Assembly: GCA_035632095.1 (NCBI GenBank)
Contig: DASQHM010000081.1
Coordinates: 1-11,554, forward strand
Source: DASQHM01 sp035632095
GTDB taxonomy: Bacteria > Pseudomonadota > Alphaproteobacteria > Ferrovibrionales > Ferrovibrionaceae
Reading direction: 5' to 3'
DNA length: 11,554 nt
Made by a program: the position numbers and the translations under genes. Shown here piece after piece: positions 6,229 through 11,554 of this stretch (within the stretch, counting starts at the first letter, position 1; every line of letters starts with the position of its first letter). Below the pieces are notes generated by a model. That model ran no database searches. It was not told the DNA's origin and saw only the letters and a list, made by a program, of their open reading frames with translations.

Positions 6229-8001
6229 ATGGATAGCGATCAGCCCGCCTTTCTCGGCATCGCCCGCTCCCTCACCGGACGGCGCTGGCGCGCCCGCACC
6301 CGCGACGACCGTTTGGCGTTGGCGCTGACCCAGCGCCTCGGCGTGCCGGAAGTGGTCGGGCGCGTGCTGGCAGGCCGCGGCGTCGGCCTCGAGAACTGCG
6401 ACGGATTCCTCAATCCAACTCTCAAGGCGCTGTTGCCCGATCCTTCGAGCTTTCGCGACATGGATGTGGCGGCGGCCCGATTGGGCCTGGGTGTCAAAGC
6501 CGGCGAGCGGATCGTGATCTTTGGGGATTATGACGTGGATGGAGCGACTTCCGCGTCGTTGCTGAAGTTGTACTTCCGTTCCGTCGGGGTCGATGTGGGC
6601 GTGTATGTGCCGGACCGCATGCGCGAAGGCTACGGTCCCAATGCCGCTGCCATGAAACGGCTGGCGGGGGACAGGGTGACGCTGGTGATCACGGTCGATT
6701 GCGGCATATCGGCTTTCGACGCGCTCGCTGCAGCGGCGGAAGCGGGCCTCGACGTGGTGGTGGTGGATCATCATTTGGCCGAGCCCGCGTTGCCGCGCGC
6801 CGTGGCGGTGATCAATCCCAACCGCGTCGACGAGACCGCAGGCCACCGGCAACTGGCCGCCGTGGGCGTTACCTATTTGCTCGTCGTCGCGCTCAACCGG
6901 ACTCTTCGCGCCGAAGGCTGGTTCAAGGACCGGCCCGAGCCGAACCTTTTGCAGTGGCTCGACCTGGTGGCGCTCGGCACCGTCTGCGACGTGGTGCCGC
7001 TCACTGGATTGAACCGCGCGTTCGTAGCCCAGGGCCTCAAGGTGATGGCCGAGCGCGCCAATCCGGGTCTCGCCGCGCTTGCCGACGTCGCCGGATTGCG
7101 CGAGCCGCCGGGCTGCTATCACTTGGGCTTTCTGTTGGGGCCGCGCGTGAATGCCGGCGGCCGCGTCGGCAAGTCGGATCTCGGCACGCGGCTGCTCACC
7201 TGCACAGACCCGGACGAGGCCAAGGCGCTGGCCCTGGAACTCGACCGCCTGAACGCGGAGCGCCGCGCCATCGAGGCCATGGTGCAGGAGCAGGCGGCGA
7301 AGCAGATCGCCGCAGGGAATACCGAGGATGCTCTTCTGGTCGCGACCGGCGCCGGCTGGCATCAGGGCGTGATCGGCATCGTCGCCGGGCGGCTGAAGGA
7401 ACAGTACCGGCGGCCGACCTTCGTCATCGCCATCGACGATGGCATCGGCAAAGGCTCCGGCCGTTCGGTTCCGGGCGTCGATCTCGGCGCGGCCGTCACC
7501 GCCGCGCGGCAGGCCGGCTTGCTGATCAATGGCGGCGGACACGCCATGGCGGCCGGGATCACCGTGGCGGCGGACCGCATCGCCGAGCTGACCGCCTTCC
7601 TGCGCCAGCGACTGGCTCCGCAAATGTCGAGCATTAGCAGCGCCCATAGCCTCGGCCTCGACGGTGCGCTTGCGGTGTCGGGCGCCACGCCGTCGTTGAT
7701 CGATCTGCTGGAGCGCGCGGGACCATACGGCGCCGGACACGCCGAGCCGCGCTTCGCCGTGACCTCGGCCCGCGTGGTGCAGGCAAGCGTGGTCGGCGAA
7801 AAGCACGTGCGCTGCATCCTGCAGGGCCAGGACGGTTCGCGCCTCAAGGCCGTGGCGTTCCGCGCCCTCGACAGCGCGCTTGGCGAGGCGCTACTGAAGT
7901 CGGCGGGCGCGCCGTTGCATGTGGCCGGTGCGCTGCGGGCCGATCATTGGCGTGGCGAGCGCCGGGCCCAACTCATCATCGAGGACGCGGCCGCTCCTTG
8001 A
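6229..8001 (+). CDS. recJ: Single-stranded-DNA-specific 5'-3' exonuclease RecJ
   Basis: RecJ degrades single-stranded DNA 5'-3' in recombination repair, mismatch repair and fork processing. The 590-residue product is full length for the family (E. coli about 577). The DHH phosphoesterase domain shows GDYDVDG (Asp100, Asp102, Asp104), VDCGI (Asp157), VVDHH (Asp180, His181, His182) and GTVCDVV (Asp254), the metal ligands of motifs I-IV. The DHHA1 part has GKGSGRS (407-413) and GGGHAMAAG (435-443). The last 100 or so residues fit the OB-like C-terminal domain of RecJ. The ATG at 6229 lies 14 bases after the glpX stop with only AGGG (6213-6216) as a weak ribosome-binding site; no better start is seen. 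A very long open frame on the opposite strand (6211-7806) is a composition artefact. No lost catalytic residue or frameshift is visible. Confidence 0.96.
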   Translation: MDSDQPAFLGIARSLTGRRWRARTRDDRLALALTQRLGVPEVVGRVLAGRGVGLENCDGFLNPTLKALLPDPSSFRDMDVAAARLGLGVKAGERIVIFGDYDVDGATSASLLKLYFRSVGVDVGVYVPDRMREGYGPNAAAMKRLAGDRVTLVITVDCGISAFDALAAAAEAGLDVVVVDHHLAEPALPRAVAVINPNRVDETAGHRQLAAVGVTYLLVVALNRTLRAEGWFKDRPEPNLLQWLDLVALGTVCDVVPLTGLNRAFVAQGLKVMAERANPGLAALADVAGLREPPGCYHLGFLLGPRVNAGGRVGKSDLGTRLLTCTDPDEAKALALELDRLNAERRAIEAMVQEQAAKQIAAGNTEDALLVATGAGWHQGVIGIVAGRLKEQYRRPTFVIAIDDGIGKGSGRSVPGVDLGAAVTAARQAGLLINGGGHAMAAGITVAADRIAELTAFLRQRLAPQMSSISSAHSLGLDGALAVSGATPSLIDLLERAGPYGAGHAEPRFAVTSARVVQASVVGEKHVRCILQGQDGSRLKAVAFRALDSALGEALLKSAGAPLHVAGALRADHWRGERRAQLIIEDAAAP

Positions 8002-8028
8002 GCGGAGCGGGGCAGGGGAATTTTAACA

Positions 8029-9399
8029 ATGGACGCATGGCTCAAGGCCGCACTCGACTACGTGCCGCGCTGGCTCGAATTTCAGCACCGGCAATCGGAG
8101 CTTCCGGGCGTCGTTGCCGCCGTTGCCGACAAGGGCAAGCTCGCCGGGGAATGGGCTTTCGGTCACGCGGACCTTGCCAACGGTATCCCGCTCACGCCGC
8201 GTCACCGTTTTCGCGTGGCGTCGCACTCGAAGAGCTTCACCGCCGCCGGCATCATGAAGCTGCGCGAGCAGGGCAAGCTCGCCCTCGACCATGCCGTCGG
8301 CCGCTACGTCAGAGGCCTGCACAAGTCCGTCGCCTCGGCCACGATCGCGCAGCTCTTGTCGCATAGCGCCGGCATCATCCGCGACGGTACCGACGCCGGC
8401 CAATGGCAGGATCGGCGCAAGTTTCTCAACGCGCGCGAACTCCGCGCCGCGCTGAAGGATCCGCCGGTGATCGAGGCGAACACGCGCTTCAAGTATTCCA
8501 ACCACGGCTACGGGCTGCTTGGTCTCGTCATCGAAGTGGTCACGGGAACGGCTTACGTGGAATGGATCGCGCGCGCCGTCGTCGGCCCGGCGGGCCTGAA
8601 CGAAACCCTGCCCGACATGCCGCGGACGGATGCGGTGCGGCTGGCGCGCGGCCATACGGCGACGCTGCTCACCGGAAAGCGCATGATCATCCCGGGCGAC
8701 AATCCCACGAACGCATTGGCGCCGGCGACCGGCTTCGTCAGCACGGCGCGCGATATGACGCGCTTTTTCGCGCAGCTCGATCCGGCGGCGAAGCGCAGCA
8801 TCCTTTCGGCGGCGAGCCGGCGCGAGATGATCCGGCGGCAATGGCGCATTCCGCACGCCGCTCTGGAACGGCACTATGGCCTCGGCATCATCAGCGGCGC
8901 GACCGGCGGCTGGGAGTGGTTCGGGCACAGCGGCGGCTTCCAAGGCACCGTCTCGCAGACCGCGGTATTGCGCGAGCGCAGCGTCACCGTTTCCGTGCTA
9001 ACCAATGCCAGCGACGGACTTGCCGGCGTCTGGCTCGAAGGCGTGATCCAGATTTTCCGCAGCTTCCACAAGCACGGCGCGCCGGCGCGGCGCGTGCGCG
9101 ATTGGACGGGACGGTGGTGGGGCCTCTGGGGCGCCGCCGACCTGGTGCCCATGGGCGAGCGCGTGCTCGTGGCCACGCCCCATTGGTTCAACCCGTTCCT
9201 GGACGCGAGCGAGATCGTGGTGACGGCGAAGGATCGCGGACGGGTCGACCAGGCCAACGGCTTCTACAGCCACGGCGAGGCCGTGCGGCTGGTGCGCGAC
9301 CGGCGCGGCCGCGTGGCCTCGGTCTGGCTCGCCGGGAGAAAGGCCCTGCCGGAAGCGGAGGCCGCCCGCGAGATCAAGGCGCGCTACGCATCGGCTTGA
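8029..9399 (+). CDS. Beta-lactamase-fold serine hydrolase (class C / EstB-like), probably cytoplasmic
   Basis: A 456-residue member of the beta-lactamase / D-alanyl-D-alanine carboxypeptidase / esterase superfamily. The catalytic SxxK motif is Ser65-His-Ser-Lys68 (VASHSKSFTA), the second motif is Tyr156-Ser-Asn158, and the KTG-equivalent is His300-Ser-Gly302 in GHSGGFQG. These suffice for a serine acyl-enzyme mechanism. HSG in place of KTG is common in esterases and peptidases of the family, so true beta-lactam hydrolysis is unlikely. The core ends near residue 345; the last 110 or so residues form an additional region with two Trp-rich stretches that I do not recognise. No signal peptide is visible: the N-terminus MDAWLKAALDYVPRWLEF is amphipathic, which suggests a cytosolic enzyme. 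AGGGGA (8014-8019), 9 bases before the ATG, supports the start, and the gap to recJ is only 27 bases. The natural substrate is unknown. Confidence 0.88.
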   Translation: MDAWLKAALDYVPRWLEFQHRQSELPGVVAAVADKGKLAGEWAFGHADLANGIPLTPRHRFRVASHSKSFTAAGIMKLREQGKLALDHAVGRYVRGLHKSVASATIAQLLSHSAGIIRDGTDAGQWQDRRKFLNARELRAALKDPPVIEANTRFKYSNHGYGLLGLVIEVVTGTAYVEWIARAVVGPAGLNETLPDMPRTDAVRLARGHTATLLTGKRMIIPGDNPTNALAPATGFVSTARDMTRFFAQLDPAAKRSILSAASRREMIRRQWRIPHAALERHYGLGIISGATGGWEWFGHSGGFQGTVSQTAVLRERSVTVSVLTNASDGLAGVWLEGVIQIFRSFHKHGAPARRVRDWTGRWWGLWGAADLVPMGERVLVATPHWFNPFLDASEIVVTAKDRGRVDQANGFYSHGEAVRLVRDRRGRVASVWLAGRKALPEAEAAREIKARYASA

Positions 9400-9411
9400 T
9401 TTTCCGCCCGC

Positions 9412-9440
9412 TTGATTTCCCGAGGCCCAGCCGATACACA
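9412..9440 (+). promoter_or_regulatory. Probable promoter of tRNA-Glu
   Basis: TTGATT (9412-9417) and TACACA (9435-9440) are 17 bases apart, a reasonable sigma-70 pair. The tRNA 5' end at 9461 lies 20 bases past the -10 hexamer, leaving a short leader for RNase P to remove. It sits just after the stop of the hydrolase gene. Confidence 0.42.
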
Positions 9441-9460
9441 AAGCCGCTCACGCCGTTAGG

Positions 9461-9538
9461 GACCCCATCGTCTAGCCCGGTCTAGGACGCCACCCTTTCA
9501 AGGTGAAAACACGGGTTCGAATCCCGTTGGGGTCGCCA
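9461..9538 (+). tRNA. tRNA-Glu (anticodon UUC), CCA encoded
   Basis: A full cloverleaf can be folded by hand. The 7-bp acceptor is GACCCCA (9461-9467) with TGGGGTC (9528-9534), then discriminator G and encoded CCA (9536-9538). The D arm begins GTCTAG and ends AGGAC. The anticodon loop CTTTCAA (9495-9501) has anticodon TTC at 9497-9499. The 5-bp T stem ACGGG/CCCGT flanks the loop TTCGAAT. The anticodon stem has four Watson-Crick pairs and a C-A mismatch at its outer end (9490 with 9506, position 27-43). The tRNA reads GAA and GAG codons and, as glutamyl-tRNA, is also the precursor for tetrapyrrole synthesis in bacteria using the C5 route. Gene density and GC content drop to its right. Confidence 0.96.
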
Positions 9539-9662
9539 TCTTGCTCGCGATCGAAATACAGGCGTTACATCAATGAGCTACGCGGCGGCTCGAAACACGC
9601 GCCCACGGTGCACCCCCACAACCGCTTCACTCGTTGCCCTGAACGTACCCATTGCGGGTCAC

Positions 9663-9702
9663 GCAACGAAGTGCATCGCGCTGCTTCGCAGCGGTTGCTT
9701 TT
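9663..9702 (+). terminator. Candidate terminator downstream of tRNA-Glu
   Basis: CGCTGC (9679-9684) and GCAGCG (9688-9693) form a tight 6-bp stem with loop TTC. It is enclosed by a second pairing, GCAAC (9663-9667) with GTTGC (9694-9698), and followed at once by TTTT (9699-9702). The shape fits a weak intrinsic terminator for a transcript that started at the tRNA promoter about 250 bases upstream. The T tract is short. Confidence 0.42.
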
Positions 9703-9756
9703 GTGCCACCACCCAATTGAAGTCTCTTTCAATCTCACGACTGGTGACAGACCTCT

Positions 9757-10701
9757 ATGCCTCGCCCGGACCTAGTCGTCCGAGAAGCTTGGCAGAATTT
9801 ACCCAACCATTTGGTTTTGCGTAGCAGTTGGAAAATGCTTTTGAGACATATAACATTCCGTTCTATGTCATTTTGGGATTCGCTGCAGGATGAGCAAATC
9901 ACCGAGCGGGTTGAAACGATTAGGCGTTTCGACAACGACCAGTCGCCGGTCATGCGCGTCTTTGCCAATTGCGATGATGTGATTGCCGATCGCCACTTCA
10001 CGAACCTGATGGCAGTGTTCAGGCAAAGCGACACATTTTCGATTCTCGATGTTGGAAGCGGGCTTGGCCGGTTTCTGGGTCGTGTTGCACTGCATTTCGA
10101 CAACGCCGAACTCCATGGGATCGACACGAACGAGCCGAGCCTTGAGATTTCGCGCGCCTTGGTGCCGCGCGCGCATCTCGCCAATGCGTCATTCAACGAG
10201 ACGAAGGGGCAATTCGACTTCGTCGTGTGTTCGCAAGTGTTCGAACACGTCGAGGACACGCACGCATTGCTGGATGCCCTGGTGAGGCTGACAAAGCCCG
10301 GCGGATACATCAGCATTTCCACGGTATCGGGGTGGACCTATTGGCGTCCGCGCCTCGGCAACTTGTATCACGCGCTGACGAATTGGAATTTCTATAAACG
10401 GGTGCGGCTGTTTCCTGAAAAGAACTGGCAGATGGCGCTGCCGCACCATCCGGCGATTTTGCCGAGCAAGCTGATCAAGATGTTCCGAAGTCGTCGTGGC
10501 GATATCGTCTGCCGGTCGTCCACGATGTGGCTGGCGCGCATTGGGGGCCCCATTCATAGGCTTTGCAATTGGAGCGCTGGCCCGAGGGGAGCGACCAAGA
10601 TTCGCGCCGCTATGCTATTCCTGGACGCGGCGATGGAAGTCATTCCCGGATTTCGAATCTTTGAATCGGTGTTCGTCCTGCTCGTGCGCAACCCTCTCTA
10701 G
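9757..10701 (+). CDS. Class I SAM-dependent methyltransferase, substrate unknown
   Basis: A 314-residue protein with a Methyltransf_11/23-type Rossmann domain at about residues 90-200. Motif I is ILDVGSGLGRFLG (Asp98, Gly100-x-Gly102-x-Gly104), motif II is LHGIDTNEPSL with Asp123 to bind the SAM ribose, then FDFVVCSQVFEHVED (Asp154) and LTKPGGYISIST. Such domains act on lipids, sugars, quinones or small molecules; the C-terminal part, with a Trp/Tyr-rich stretch and FYKRVRLFPEKNW, is not one I recognise. The start is uncertain: ATG 9757 has GGTGA (9743-9747) upstream, while ATG 9835 and ATG 9865 are alternatives that would drop 26 or 36 residues. GC content and codon use are visibly lower than in the cluster to the left (24 of 60 G or C at 9841-9900, 30 of 60 at 9961-10020). 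It stands alone, with no partner gene that suggests a substrate; horizontal transfer is possible. Confidence 0.85.
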   Translation: MPRPDLVVREAWQNLPNHLVLRSSWKMLLRHITFRSMSFWDSLQDEQITERVETIRRFDNDQSPVMRVFANCDDVIADRHFTNLMAVFRQSDTFSILDVGSGLGRFLGRVALHFDNAELHGIDTNEPSLEISRALVPRAHLANASFNETKGQFDFVVCSQVFEHVEDTHALLDALVRLTKPGGYISISTVSGWTYWRPRLGNLYHALTNWNFYKRVRLFPEKNWQMALPHHPAILPSKLIKMFRSRRGDIVCRSSTMWLARIGGPIHRLCNWSAGPRGATKIRAAMLFLDAAMEVIPGFRIFESVFVLLVRNPL

Positions 10702-10728
10702 CCGGGATGATAAGACACTGCATGCCGC

Positions 10729-10764
10729 ACGCTAGGTAGACACCAAGCGTAAGATTCCATTTTT
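10729..10764 (+). terminator. Possible terminator after the methyltransferase gene
   Basis: ACGCT (10729-10733) pairs with AGCGT (10746-10750), and inside it GGT (10735-10737) pairs with ACC (10742-10744) around loop AGAC, with one A-A mismatch. A run of five T follows at 10760-10764, but 9 bases after the stem, which is longer than usual. Confidence 0.32.
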
Positions 10765-10890
10765 CTCCCTCACCAAAGTGATTGTTCTCCCAGCAACGGC
10801 GGACGGCGACGGGCTTGCGAGGACCACGAAACGGTCGCAGATTCGAGTGGCGCCGGCGCCCAATGGAAGAGCGCTGGAACAACTCAAGCG

Positions 10891-10896
10891 GGAGGG
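10891..10896 (+). promoter_or_regulatory. Ribosome-binding site that sets the start of the secreted protein
   Basis: GGAGGG ends 4 bases before the ATG at 10901. It decides that start over the upstream in-frame ATG at 10778, which has no such site and would bury the signal peptide. Confidence 0.72.
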
Positions 10897-10900
10897 CTCT

Positions 10901-11449
10901 ATGAACAGGCAAAGTGCGAAATGCGTGACAGTGCTCTTCGCGCTGTCGGCGATGTGCATGATTGCGTTCACCGCTGCGACTGTGTGGGCACAAGACAAGC
11001 AGAAATATGCGTTCAAGCCGCCGCCCGGCAGCGCCAAGTACACTCAGCAGACCATGATCGATGTCGGCGATGTGCCGGGTCATCAAGTTCGCTTGCTGGA
11101 GCTTCACTCGGTGTTCCCGGGCGACGCTCCGGTCTTTGACGGCGTGAAGGAAAAGGAAGGATGGCTCCGCGCGTTCAGCGATTACACGGACGCCAACGGA
11201 CACATTTTCGGTTACACCGTCGCCATCATGGAAAACGGCGACAAGATATTCGGACGCATTGAGGGAGTGACCCAGACGACGGTGGGCGCAGACGGGTCCA
11301 AGACAACAAGGACGGTTTCGACGAACACGCTGACCGGCGGTACCGGCAAGTTCAAGGGCATTCGGGGCACCCTTAGAGGAATCGCGGCGACCGATTTCAA
11401 GAACCTGAGCGAAAACGGGACCGAAGGAGAGTACTGGATCGAGAAGTAG
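10901..11449 (+). CDS. Small secreted protein of unknown function
   Basis: A 182-residue protein with a clear Sec signal peptide: basic start (MNRQSAK), hydrophobic core to about residue 26, and a signal peptidase I site VWA at 28-30. This leaves a mature periplasmic or extracellular protein of about 152 residues beginning QDKQKYAFKPP. The mature part is rich in alternating polar/hydrophobic stretches (GYTVAIMENGDKIFGRIEG, TRTVSTNTLTGGTGKFKGI) and Gly, which suggests an antiparallel beta-barrel. The T-G-G-T-G-K-F-K-G-I-R-G segment (residues 145-156) resembles proteins of the allene-oxide-cyclase-barrel type found in proteobacterial periplasms; that likeness is from memory and unproven. There is no lipobox, cysteine pair or catalytic motif in the mature part. 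It is preceded by about 200 bases without a gene and followed by a long stem-loop. I cannot assign a function. Confidence 0.8.
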   Translation: MNRQSAKCVTVLFALSAMCMIAFTAATVWAQDKQKYAFKPPPGSAKYTQQTMIDVGDVPGHQVRLLELHSVFPGDAPVFDGVKEKEGWLRAFSDYTDANGHIFGYTVAIMENGDKIFGRIEGVTQTTVGADGSKTTRTVSTNTLTGGTGKFKGIRGTLRGIAATDFKNLSENGTEGEYWIEK

Positions 11450-11479
11450 TCGGTTCGGACGGAACGCCGCCGGCGCCGT

Positions 11480-11532
11480 ACGTCCGGTTCTCCCGGCTGC
11501 CGTCTCGCGGGACGACAGGCCGGGCCGGACGT
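11480..11532 (+). repeat. Long imperfect inverted repeat (stem-loop) after the secreted-protein gene
   Basis: ACGTCCGG (11480-11487) pairs with CCGGACGT (11525-11532), CCCGGC (11492-11497) with GCCGGG (11519-11524), and CGTC (11501-11504) with GACG (11511-11514), leaving a 6-base loop and a TTCT bulge on the left arm. It starts 30 bases after the stop codon. No T tract follows, so a terminator role would need another factor. CGGACG at 11456-11461 can pair with the same left arm (CGTCCG, 11481-11486), giving an alternative fold. Confidence 0.5.
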
Positions 11533-11554
11533 GACGCGCCGGTGTCGCGGAGCG

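Noticed and set aside
6211..7806. 531-residue minus-strand open frame across recJ
   Set aside because: It is a mirror of the recJ codon pattern with a His/Gln/Arg-rich product and no recognisable domain; recJ on the plus strand has all catalytic motifs.
9503..9824. Small open frames (90 and 83 residues) overlapping and following the tRNA
   Set aside because: One begins inside the tRNA and neither has a ribosome-binding site or a recognisable motif. The region is better read as a spacer with a terminator.
9539..11554. Direct repeat of the tRNA-Glu 3' end that would mark an integrated element
   Set aside because: I looked for a second copy of the T-arm and acceptor sequence and found none within the window.

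Overview
The window looks like a piece of a high-GC alphaproteobacterial chromosome, most likely Hyphomicrobiales (Rhizobiales) or a close relative. The grounds are a class I polyhydroxyalkanoate synthase, an aminotransferase - homoserine dehydrogenase - class II fructose-bisphosphatase - RecJ gene row that I recall from that group, a tRNA-Glu of alphaproteobacterial type, and strong GC-rich codon use (42 of 60 bases are G or C at 5521-5580). The taxonomic call is inference; no rRNA or marker phylogeny is available here.

Layout. Positions 1-1161 (minus strand) hold the first 387 codons of phaC, cut by the window edge just after the catalytic cysteine region. A roughly 200-base divergent intergenic region separates it from a plus-strand gene (1368-2570) for an OmpA-domain lipoprotein. 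A 153-base leader with several hairpins (2571-2723) precedes a compact plus-strand set: an AlaC/DapL-like PLP aminotransferase (2724-3944), homoserine dehydrogenase hom (3941-5236, TTG start overlapping the previous stop), glpX (5258-6214), recJ (6229-8001) and a beta-lactamase-fold serine hydrolase (8029-9399). Gaps between these genes run from an overlap to 27 bases, so they are probably one transcript.

A tRNA-Glu(UUC) gene with its own likely promoter lies at 9461-9538. To its right gene density and GC drop (24 of 60 bases G or C at 9841-9900). That part holds a class I SAM-dependent methyltransferase (9757-10701), apparently solitary, and a small secreted protein of unknown function (10901-11449), followed by a long stem-loop at the window end. 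The change at the tRNA is compatible with an integration site, but no integrase or att repeat is visible.

How the genes work together: hom commits aspartate semialdehyde to threonine/methionine synthesis, and the aminotransferase upstream is probably also in amino-acid metabolism. GlpX is the gluconeogenic (or Calvin-cycle) fructose-1,6-bisphosphatase, and RecJ is a 5'-3' single-strand DNA exonuclease for repair. PhaC stores carbon as PHA granules. These are mostly housekeeping genes, and I see no convincing new defence, mobile or biosynthetic system. The least ordinary items are the OmpA-like domain with a serine at the usual peptidoglycan-contacting aspartate, the hairpin-rich leader before the aminotransferase-hom unit, the TTG/TGA overlap, and the overlapping inverted repeats at the right end.
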